Shown in pieces: positions 56,407 through 64,000 of a stretch of DNA of 64,000 nucleotides (position 1 is the stretch's first letter; the number at the start of each line of letters is the position of its first letter). This DNA is from Arion vulgaris (lineage: Eukaryota; Mollusca; Gastropoda; Stylommatophora; Arionidae). The notes beneath the pieces are model-generated. The model was not told the origin of the DNA. It made no database searches and worked only from the letters and a program-made list of their open reading frames with translations. Where the stretch lies: NCBI GenBank assembly GCA_020796225.1, contig CM036760.1:2044501-2108500 (forward strand). Reading direction: 5' to 3'. The position numbers were made by a program, and so were the translations under genes.

Positions 56407-57436
56407 CTATATCAACTGGTGGTGTGCAATTTAATTGTAAACTATACTGATGGTGTGATTAATTGTAAACATACAACGATGCAATTTAATTGTAAAACTA
56501 TATCAACTGGTGTGTGCAATTTAATTGTAAAACTATATCAACTGGTGTGTGCAGTTTAATTGTAAAACTATATCAACTGTGTGTGCAATTAATTGTAAAA
56601 CTATATCAACTGGTGTGTGCAGTTTAATTGTAAAACTATATCAACTGGTGTGTGCAATTTAATTGTAAAACTATATCAACTGGTGGTGTGCAGTTTAATT
56701 GTAAAACTATATCAACTGGTGGTGTGCAGTTTAATTGTAAAACTATATCAACTGGTGGTGTGCAGTTTAATTGTAAAACTATATCATCTGGTGGTGTGCA
56801 ATTTAATTGTAAAACGATATAAGCTGGTGGTGTGCAGTTTAATTGTAAAACATATACTGGTGGTGTGCAGTTTAATTGTAAAACATATAGGCTGGTGGTG
56901 TGCAGTTTAATTGTAAAACTATATAGGCTGGTGGTGTGCAGTTTAATTGTAAAACGATATAGGCTGGTGGTGTGCAGTTTAATTGTAAAACTATATAGGC
57001 TGGTGGTGTGCAATTTAATTGTAAAACTATATAGGCTGGTGGTGTGCAGTTTAATTGTAAAACTATATAGGCTGGTGGTGTGCAGTTTAATTGTAAAACT
57101 ATATAGGCTGGTGGTGTGCAATTTAATTGTAAAACGATATAGGCTGGTGGTGCATTTAATTGTAAAATATAGTCTTTATTAAAACTATATAGGCTGTGGT
57201 GTGCAATTTAATTGTAAAACGATATAGGCTGGTGGTGTGCAGTTTAATTATAAAACTATATAGGCTGGTGGTGTGCAATTTAATTGTAAAACTATATAGG
57301 CTGGTGGTGTGCAATTTAATTGTAAAACGATATAGGCTGGTGGTGTGCAATTTAATTGTAAAACGATATAGGCTGGTGGTGTGCAATTTAATTGTAAAAC
57401 GATATAAACTGGTGGTGTGCAATTTAATTGTAAAAA
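56407..57436. repeat. 36-bp minisatellite, about 29 copies
   Basis: Unit containing CTGGTGGTGTGCAGTTTAAT and TGTAAAACTATATAGG. The first third reads TATCAACTGG and the rest TATAGGCTGG, showing two amplification rounds. It abuts the 3' end of the LINE at 57445. A TAGTCTTTA string found at the LINE junction also appears inside the array at 57169. Frames of 83-161 codons are artefacts. Confidence 0.96.
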
Positions 57437-57444
57437 ATAGTCTT

Positions 57445-58395
57445 TAATATAAAATCATCATCATCATCAAATAGCTTGTCCTGAGCAGAACTTTGCCACC
57501 CCAACAGCCCTTCGGAATTTCTCTCTCTCATAGGCCAGATGTCCTGCCTCTGAGCCGTCATGTTCAAACTATCAGTTACGTCCTGAATCCATCTTCTCCG
57601 TGGTCTTCCTCTTCTTCTCTTTGCCGGTATACCTCCTTCCATGATGGTCTTCTCCAGTCCTTCATGTCTTTTTATTTGTCCAAAATATCTCAATTTTCTC
57701 TTTCTTATTTGTAGCATCAACCAGTTTTCTTTGATTTTGAGTTCTTTCTGGATAGATCTATTTGTTCTCTTCTCTGTCCATGATATACGAAGGACTCTTC
57801 TGTAACACTTGTATTCAAAAGCACATATATTTTTTCCACTGCTTTATTAAATGTCCATGCTTCAAACCCATAGTTCCACTGGGAATATGCATGCTCTTAG
57901 TATTCTGATCTTTGTTTTCTTATCAGTTCCCTTCCATACTGTTTTTAGTTATTTATTTTTTGCAGCCATGTTTGTTCTTCTTTTAATTTCCTCTCCCATT
58001 TCCATCTGTTGTTAGAGTGAACCAAGATATTTAAAACTGTTCACATTTTCTACTTTCTCTCCATTGATAAAAATATATTTTGTTATGTTCGTTTTATCTG
58101 TTGTAATTATTGTGGTTTTTACAACATTGAGATATAGATTTTGTTTTTATCGCTTTTAACTTTCACTTCCCCTAATAATTTCTCAATCTCTTTTTGTGAT
58201 GTTGACAGTAACACTGTATCGTCAGCGTATCGTAGTTCGGTATTTCTTCCTCCGATTATAAAAGGATCGTATTGTTCTTTTCCGCTGTCTTCTGTAACAT
58301 TCCTTATGATGTGTTTCCCATATATGTTAAACAGACAAGGCAAAATATGCAACCTTGTATGCTCTCTGTCTTATGTCACATATACAATTATAACA
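57445..58395 (-). mobile_element. LINE ORF2 fragment: RT palm to C-terminus
   Basis: The best-preserved LINE here. On the minus strand from 58395: LFNIYGKHIIRNVTED, then ELRYADDTVLLSTSQKE with the catalytic YADD box, EKVENVNSFKYLGS, RTNMAAKNK, CYRRVLRISWTEKRTNRSI, LRYFGQIKRHEGLEKTI, GRPRRRWIQDVTDSLN and a C-terminal DDDDD run. The order fits the C-terminal half of an RTE/Jockey-type ORF2. About three stops and one or two small frameshifts interrupt it, so it is recent but dead and 5'-truncated. The (GAT)n at 57455-57469 is both the Asp run and the 3' tail. Confidence 0.92.
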
Positions 58396-58684
58396 TGTAC
58401 AAATAGGAAGTGTTCTCAGTACATTGTCTAATAGAAATTGATTTATATGACTTTGACATACAGAAATGTGTTACAAGGAATAACGAAATAAGAGGAGAAA
58501 AAGATAAATAAATTATAAAGATGTGAGTGAATAAATATTATAAAGAATGATGTTGATAAATCTTTGTTGCGTTTTATCTAGAATTTGATTAAGATATGTT
58601 TAAAAACGGTATCGATGACATTATTAAGTAAAGATGATACAGGCCATACCGGCTATTAGGGTTTGGTGTACCTGTTAATTCTAG
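58396..58684. other. unique AT-rich spacer
   Basis: Nothing supported, unless it is the intron before the candidate exon at 58685. Confidence 0.5.
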
Positions 58685-58870
58685 CCAGATTGGATCCAAG
58701 ATTAGGATCTTGCCTTATCCGGTTATTGACCAGGCACTCTCCCATCTTGGAATCAAGTGAATTCCTGGCTGCACTCACAGCCTTGACCTTGTCATTATTT
58801 GTTAGTTTGGACGGTGGTCTTAGAGACATTCTCATTTCTGATAAAACAAGTGCTCTCCTCTCCCTGTCAG
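58685..58870 (+). CDS. candidate internal exon, helical protein
   Basis: A 186-nt open segment bounded by an acceptor TTAATTCTAG/CC (AG at 58683-58684) and a consensus donor TGTCAG/GTAAGATAAG (GT at 58871-58872). The frame enters with two bases of a split codon and leaves with one, so both introns are phase 1 and the exon is symmetric. It reads RLDPRLGSCLIRLLTRHSPI, then LESSEFLAALTALTLSLFV, then LDGGLRDILISDKTSALLSL. Leu-rich amphipathic helices of this spacing suggest an armadillo/HEAT-type solenoid, which is inference from pattern. Composition is clearly different from neighbouring repeats. Family not identified. Confidence 0.55.
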
Positions 58871-59149
58871 GTAAGATAAGTAGTAATACATCTATTAAAC
58901 ATCAGAAAGATAGTATTGTTTATTGGTTGTTGAACTGTCGTGATAACAATCCGAGCAGACTCATAGTGTACAGTATCTCATAAAACAGATGTCGACGTGT
59001 ATGCATAGTGATGATTCCCAAGGGTTGATGATTCCCAAGGGTTGATGATTCCAAGGTGATGATTCCCAGGGTGATGTTTAATCATTTCCTGTCCTATACT
59101 AATCAGTTTGTAGAACTTATAATTCTAAACTCCTTTAAACGCTCGTGTG
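58871..59149. other. possible intron; small repeats
   Basis: Holds a short GATGATTCCCAAGGGTT repeat (3-4 copies, 59009-59070). Otherwise unique. Confidence 0.5.
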
Positions 59150-59370
59150 TTGCCGGACTAGTAATGGGAGCAAAGAATAGTACCACTGCGACCTACAAGG
59201 CATGTTATAAGAGGTGACTACGGTAGGGGCCTGCAATTTGTTGCAGAAATCGGATGTTCTAGCCTACTTGCAGGCGCATAACTGCCACAACGTACAATCG
59301 CTCTTAGGCTCAGATCACTTACACATCACAAAGAGTAATTTAACACGTGGTCTATATTGAGATTTCGAAG
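59150..59370 (+). repeat. dispersed family D copy
   Basis: AGCAAAGAATAGTACCACTG, GCAGAAATCGGATGTTCTAG and CTTAGGCTCAGATCACTTAC match 43016-43275 and 62905-63150; 20-30 bp in the middle are missing. Confidence 0.75.
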
Positions 59371-60020
59371 AAGAATAAACTCCTGAAATCACTGGATAGA
59401 TTCGAGATTATTTTTGAATGCCTTTATTCATCAACAGTTTGTCACCGAGAAACTAAAGGATGTTCATCTTCATCCTCTCACCGACCGATACTCTTGATAT
59501 AATCTGTCCTCTCTCTCTCTTTGCTTGAACATCTGCAACCTGTCCTCTCTCTCTTTGCATGAGCATCTGCATGTCTGAAGCAGTAAATCCACGCAAGCCT
59601 CTGAAGGTTGGAAACCTTAATAGACATCTACTCATACCGCACATTTTTAACCTAACGAATCATCGAATGAGAGTCAGACACAAAGACAGCACAAGTAAAC
59701 AGAGTTTCAGAGAGTCACTGCCGGGCAACACTAACTGCTCAACTTCTATACTTCAAAGGATGTTCTTACTATTATGATTTGACACAGCTTCCGATTAAGT
59801 AGAGAATGCCATAATCAAGAAAAGTGAAGATATAAAGAAGCATAAACTGAATACAGTCTATGCGTGTTCAACCAGACGCAGAAAGGACAAAGGTGTGTTC
59901 AAAGTTCAAAGGTATGTTTTGTTTCTAGCTCTGCATCAAGAGGAGTTGGGGTTGGCCAGTCTCTCTTAGTAAGGACGAAATTAAAAAAGTAGTAGCCTCC
60001 TGACAATCCGTCGAATACAC
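59371..60020. other. unique spacer with CT-rich patches
   Basis: Two related CCTCTCTCTCTTTGC patches (59508, 59543) lie within a duplicated segment (TGAACATCTGCAACCTGTCC / TGAGCATCTGCATGTC). Frames on both strands (63 and 72 codons) lack other support. Confidence 0.45.
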
Positions 60021-60135
60021 AGGCCAACCTCATCTCCCAGTTGTCTAGAACTGGAAACTTTGACAGCAAGGCACAATAGACTGACTATACATAGGCCAAC
60101 CACATCTCCCAGTTGTCTAGAACTGGAAACTTGGT
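60021..60135. repeat. about 71-bp tandem duplication
   Basis: AGGCCAACCTCATCTCCCAG... recurs at 60092; two copies. Confidence 0.88.
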
Positions 60136-60159
60136 CGGGTTTTATTTTGTTCTACTTCA

Positions 60160-60290
60160 GTTGTATTTTCAGTTTCAGTTTCGAATATCTTCATTGCACT
60201 CCGGACATGACCATAGGTGCTCGATCTCCTTCGCAGTATCTCCAACATCGTTCAACGACTGACCGTACCAGTTCGATTTTGATTGATGAG
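60160..60290 (+). repeat. dispersed family C copy
   Basis: GCACTCCGGACATGACCATA and ACCGTACCAGTTCGATTTTG match the copies at 46345 and 50095. Confidence 0.75.
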
Positions 60291-60365
60291 CTTTGTCCTA
60301 CTTATGAAGGCGAACGCATTTTAAAAACATTATGAAACTGGATGTGCTGGCTGGCTGTAGGTACC

Positions 60366-60501
60366 TATATGGCAGCACGCACTCACACGCTGCGCAACAT
60401 TAGAAGCGTTGTAACAAGTTGTTGATGTCGATCGAACTCACACGCTGCGCAACATACACATCATTAGAAGCGTTGTAACAAGTTGTTGATGTCGATCGAA
60501 C
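60366..60501. repeat. about 65-bp tandem duplication
   Basis: ACTCACACGCTGCGCAACAT... GTTGATGTCGATCGAAC occurs twice; the second copy has a small insertion (ACACATC). Confidence 0.9.
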
Positions 60502-60744
60502 AAAGAATCGACTAGAATCATGTTATCTTCTGTAAGTATTCGAGGTTGATCAATGGAATGTTGCTTCTATAAGAGAAGAATGCTCAACGTGTTCGATTGC
60601 GCATTCCGCCACGTCCATCCAAAATAACTTACGTGATTTGACAGATTGAATACGTCTCCATGAATCATCCTTTTTAAATGGAATCACATTTGCAAGGATC
60701 CAAGTAAGAATAAGTGCAAATGTTTGCTTATGTGGAAACGAAAC
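60502..60744. other. unique spacer
   Basis: An 80-codon minus-strand frame (60550-60792) begins inside the next repeat and shows no domain. Not called. Confidence 0.45.
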
Positions 60745-60745
60745 C

Positions 60746-60913
60746 AATCGATCAAACGTTATATATCCCCTATGTAACGTGGTCTCGTTCAACTAACTTA
60801 CTAATCGATCAAACGTGATATATCCCCTATGTAACGTGGTCTCGTTCAACTAACTTATCAATCGATCAAACGTTATATATCCCCTATGTAACGCGGTCTC
60901 GTTCAACTAACTT
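60746..60913. repeat. 62-bp minisatellite, about 2.7 copies
   Basis: Unit starting AATCGATCAAACGTTATATA; three nearly identical copies. Confidence 0.93.
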
Positions 60914-61019
60914 CGAAATGTCTCGTAACTCAGAAAGTTGGTATATTTATTTCATCTGATTCCGCCAGAATATATTGTAAAAAAGAGTCAATAGCCTTCA
61001 AATAGCAAACCACAACAGA

Positions 61020-61205
61020 CGATAAAACACAGAATAAAAGGAAACAAGAGGAGAGGACGACAATGCTAGCGATGGATTGACTGGAATTGCAAAGACATTG
61101 AACAACTCTTCATACACAACGTGCACGATAGTAAACGTTAGTACCATATGCTTGATCTCGACACCGCAAGGATACCAAAAACAACACCATGATGATGATG
61201 ATAGT
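61020..61205 (+). mobile_element. LINE C-terminal relic with (ATG)n tail
   Basis: The plus strand reads RIKGNKRRGRQC, then after one stop RWIDWNCKDIEQLF, HNVHDSKR, one stop, and YHMLDLDTARIPKTTP, followed by TGATGATGATGA. This is the G-x-RRGRxxxRW-D...K-HMLDLATARIPKTTP terminus typical of many metazoan LINEs, with only two stops in 60 codons. The GAT repeat tail resembles that of the 57-kb LINE but the coding ends differ, so they are different families. Confidence 0.8.
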
Positions 61206-61233
61206 TTTATTATTGCAAGCTTGTTCTAAGCAA

Positions 61234-61283
61234 ACCGCTCTATTTCTCTCTCTCTATCTCTCTCTCCCTCTCTCTCTCTCACA
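61234..61283. repeat. CT-rich microsatellite
   Basis: Interrupted (CT)n with TATCTC and CCCTCT variants. Confidence 0.85.
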
Positions 61284-61425
61284 CTTTATCATGTGACACC
61301 CTTGATGTTTTAGTCATATCTGACTTCTCTTGTTCTACAGAAACTACAACACTTACCTCTTTAAAAGCTATGTACTGCAATTCCTTACATGACCATATCG
61401 AATATATCGTGTAATTAACAACATA

Positions 61426-61615
61426 CAGTGAAACATGAACTTTAAAAGTGAACATCACTGCACTTTGGTGAGAAACCATGTGTGCTCCAATCTCTTTCTT
61501 ACACAGGAAGATTACAGAGTCTGACTACTGATAGACATATACAATCAGTGAAACATGAACTTTAGAAGTGAACATCATGTACTGACGGTCTGACTACTGA
61601 TAGACATATACAATA
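61426..61615. repeat. duplication interrupted by a family B fragment
   Basis: CAGTGAAACATGAACTTTA-AAGTGAACATCA appears at 61426 and 61543, and TCTGACTACTGATAGACATA at 61519 and 61589. A 60-bp family B core fragment (GCACTTTGGTGAGAAACCAT... to ACAGGAAGAT, 61460-61513) sits between them. Confidence 0.75.
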
Positions 61616-61711
61616 ACTACTATAACATGCAGCTAGACAGACACAATAATTGCTGGTAGAGAAAGTCTGTTTACAAAGCGCGCACAAAAACCCGTTCTAG
61701 AAATTGTATTC

Positions 61712-61760
61712 TTATCCTGGCGCTATGAGGCAAAATATGATTGGAAAAAAGAAGGACAGA
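61712..61760 (+). mobile_element. LINE scrap
   Basis: The plus strand reads LSWRYEAKYDWKKEG, homologous to CEAKHDWRKE of the 33.3-kb relic. Its orientation is opposite to the adjacent relic at 61880. Confidence 0.5.
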
Positions 61761-61879
61761 AATACTGACAGTCTAACATTGGGTAAACACACAAATGAAC
61801 TAATATTACTTATTTTTGTTTCTATAATCCTGTTTGACTTGACATCATCATAATTAGAACAGGCCTCCAGTACTCTGTT

Positions 61880-62160
61880 ATGTCTGTGGTCCGCCTTTTT
61901 TACATTTGTTGTCTTTTGACTTGGCTCAACTATCTCTGAGCAGTATTACTCTCTGTGGCAAACTGTCTGTTGGCAATCTGCTTATTTGGTCGAATCATTT
62001 AATTTGTTGTTTCTTGATGGAGTTAGTGATGTATTCATTTCTCAGTCAGCGATTTCTTGATACTCTCTGTCTTTGTGTAGCACTTCAAACTCTTTCGTGA
62101 CTAGTTTTCTTCTGTCGTTTGATGTCAACGTCCCGGTTTAGCACTGATAGCATAATGTAC
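61880..62160 (-). mobile_element. LINE C-terminal relic
   Basis: The minus strand reads RNEYITNSIKKQQIKWFDQI and SRLPTDSLPQRVILLR, the same family as 33251-33575 (QIKWF...SRLPTDSAPQILML). Decays after that; remnants CKKGGPQT may be the GRP block. Stops upstream. Confidence 0.7.
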
Positions 62161-62174
62161 TACGTGAACAGACA

Positions 62175-62620
62175 GTCGTATATATTGTAGTCAGACACGA
62201 CTACATGTACCGGCCGTCCAACATATATTCTTTATATAATGTAGGTGCCCGCGTGCCCAGCGTGTTCGTAGCGCGTTGGACTACGGGCGACAAGTCCTCT
62301 GTATGTGCGGGTTCAACTCCACGGACTGGCAGAAAAGCTACAGGTTCCCCAGATTTACTGTATTCGTGGCATCGAACGGAAGGGTTACGATGTCCACGAT
62401 ACCGAGCCGAAGAGCTTTCAGCTCAAGTGCTTCTGGATCGAAACAAAAATATATAATGTAGGCAGACACGACTGCATGTACCAGCCGTCCAAATGAAATT
62501 TCTTATCTATTGCAGTCAGACACGACTATATGTACCAGCCGTCCAACAGATATTCCTTATATATTGTAGTCAAATACGCTTGCATGTACTGGCCGTCCAA
62601 CTGGACGGTAGTTATAAAAT
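62175..62620. repeat. about 62-bp minisatellite split by a SINE
   Basis: Units with CAGACACGACTACATGTACC and GGCCGTCCAACA followed by TATATATTGTAGT-like sequence, about four copies (from 62192, 62462, 62517 and 62572). The SINE at 62246-62449 interrupts the array between the first and second copies. Confidence 0.85.
62246..62449 (+). mobile_element. tRNA-derived SINE (type 1), copy 2
   Basis: A-box TAGCGCGTTGG (62269-62279) and B-box GGTTCAACTCC (62310-62320) start 41 nt apart. The body contains GGTTACGATGTCCACGATAC and AAGTGCTTCTGGATCG, and a short AAACAAAAA tail ends it. It is flanked by a perfect 13-bp direct repeat TATATAATGTAGG (62233-62245 and 62450-62462). Same family as 41761-41971 with roughly 85% identity by eye. 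Confidence 0.9.
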
Positions 62621-62639
62621 ATTACATGTTGTATACACA

Positions 62640-62818
62640 CATACACAAGAAATACAATACAGAAGAAAAGACTTGCCCGTTTGGAAGTCGGTGACGCCAT
62701 GGAATAGGTTGAGATTCTCTTTCTTCACTTTTGATCAAGCCTAGACGATTTATGGCAAGTATTTCTTTTGGTGAACAGAATTCTGCCAGTATAGTTCTCA
62801 CTTTTGTCATTTTACAAT
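62640..62818 (-). other. weak candidate exon
   Basis: The minus-strand frame after an acceptor-like GATGTTTTAG/AT reads MTKVRTILAEFCSPKEILAI then NRLGLIKSEERESQPIPW and RHRLPNGQ. The composition is protein-like, but no good donor follows (CAA/GTCTTT) and no family is recognised. It may equally be transposon coding. Confidence 0.25.
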
Positions 62819-62904
62819 CTAAAACATCATACAATATGTCTCATTATAAATGTGTTATCAATACAGAATAATAAAGAATATATCACATCTTCTGTTACGT
62901 GTGC

Positions 62905-63150
62905 TGCCGCGGTCCATAAGGAAAGCAAAGAATAGTACCACTGTGACCTACAAGGCATGTCGTAAGAGGCGACTGATGTAGGAGCCTATGGAAGCTAACC
63001 TAGTAAACAAAAAACATTGCAGAAATCGGATGTACTGGCCTTCATGTAAGCGCATTACGGGCACAACGTATAATCGATCTTAGGCTCAGATCACATACAA
63101 ATCACAAATAGTGGTTAACAAGTGGTCGATAGGGAGCGTTTGAAGAAGAT
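62905..63150 (+). repeat. dispersed family D copy
   Basis: Most complete copy: AAGCAAAGAATAGTACCACT, CATGTCGTAAGAGGCGACTG, GCAGAAATCGGATGTACTGG, CTTAGGCTCAGATCACATAC and GTTTGAAGAAGAT in order. About 245 bp, no coding frame. Confidence 0.78.
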
Positions 63151-63735
63151 TTGTTCTGACTATATACCTTGTTGTTAGTTTGTGTTCATTCTTCTCAACG
63201 GGATCTTTGTGATCTGTGTGGTTTGCCCTGAGAACAAGAAGACGATGCAAGCTCGTTAGCTCCTTGTGGCATGTAGTACAGTCACATTCGAATTACGATC
63301 AAAAACATGAACCTTATTTCCTGTTTGTATTCTAAACTCTACTTATTCCCTTATTAAACTACTGAAAACGGAACGCAATGGAACTGCTATGTAAACAAAG
63401 ATCAGAATACTAAGAGCATGCATATTGCCAGTGTGTAACCTATTGGTGTAGAGCATGATCATTTAACATTGAATTTAAAGAAATATCTATGTGCTATTGA
63501 AGTGTTGCAGAAGAGTCTTAGTTGTGCCATGGATAAAGAAGAGAACACAAAGATCTATACAGAAAGAGATTACCATTTTGTTTAAAATAACTAATGCTAC
63601 AAGTAAAAATGTGAACATTCGAGTATTTTGGACATAAAACAAAACATGAAGGTTGCAAAAGACTATTATGGAAGGACACATCAAGTAAAAGAGGAGAAGA
63701 GGAAGACAGCAAGGACGATGTATAAGAGAAGTACT
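63151..63735. other. unique spacer
   Basis: No gene or repeat supported. Confidence 0.5.
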
Positions 63736-63737
63736 TG

Positions 63738-64000
63738 ATTATTTGACAATTACATCTGCAGAGGATGAACATTTTACAATTACAGCAGCAGAGGATGACA
63801 TTTGAAATTAAGCAGAGAGGATGAACATTTGACAATTTCAGACAGAGGATGAACATTTGACAATTCAGCGCAGAGGATAACATTTGACAATTACAGCAGA
63901 GAGGTGAACATTTGACAATTGTTGCAGAGGATAAACATTTGACAATTACAGGCAGATAAACATTTGACAATTACAGCAGCAAGGTAATTTGACAATTAAG
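63738..64000. repeat. about 28-30-bp ragged minisatellite
   Basis: Units like GCAGAGGATGAACATTTGAC plus AATTACA, about 9 copies with many 1-3 bp indels, running off the window end. The 150-codon minus-strand frame across it is an artefact. Confidence 0.92.

Noticed and set aside
63518..63970. 150-codon minus-strand Cys-rich frame
   Set aside because: Most of it lies on the ragged 28-30-bp repeat at the window end.

Overview
The window is eukaryotic, almost certainly metazoan, intergenic or intronic DNA. It is AT-rich, has no long host reading frame, carries LINE reverse-transcriptase relics, tRNA-derived SINEs, a piggyBac-like DNA transposon remnant, short tetranucleotide tails of (AATC)n type and CpG-richer islands. 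The repeat style resembles a lophotrochozoan (perhaps mollusc) genome, but that is an impression and no sequence search was possible. There are no bacterial features, operons, CRISPR arrays or rRNA genes, and no intact tRNA gene was found.

More than half of the window is tandem repeat. The largest blocks are a 37-bp array with higher-order structure (1-2242), a 65-bp array of about 240 copies (2924-18564, 15.6 kb) and a 26-bp array of about 147 copies (26151-29965). About thirty-five further arrays with units of 8-67 bp follow. Almost every long open frame in the window (for example up to 554 codons at 34002-35666) is a by-product of stop-free repeat units, so these are annotated as repeats and not as genes.

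Between the arrays lie transposon remnants. LINE fragments: 21957-22170, 31500-31915, 33251-33575, 38690-39115, 48655-48835, 48905-49405, 50237-50340, 52017-52470, 57445-58395, 61020-61205 and 61880-62160, plus a probable one at 45590-45760. SINEs: a two-member family at 41761-41971 and 62246-62449, each with a 13-bp target-site duplication, and a different one at 35572-35703. A 904-bp TTAA-flanked piggyBac-like remnant lies at 40726-41629, and several dispersed repeat families (here called A, C, D, E) are recognised by internal comparison.

Three segments look like real host exons: a signal-peptide first exon at 44269-44458 (-), a terminal exon at 50910-51353 (-) and an internal 186-nt symmetric exon at 58685-58870 (+). 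None could be assigned to a family. Regulatory-looking sequence includes a perfect five-unit heat-shock element at 47271-47293 and a CCAAT/E-box/CRE-like cluster at 36890-37000.

The most interesting theme is that some minisatellites were born inside transposons. The 35-bp array at 35684-35925 is an amplified SINE head carrying the pol III A-box, and the 47-bp array at 38888-39074 is an amplified piece of LINE coding sequence that is single-copy in a sister relic at 49.1 kb.
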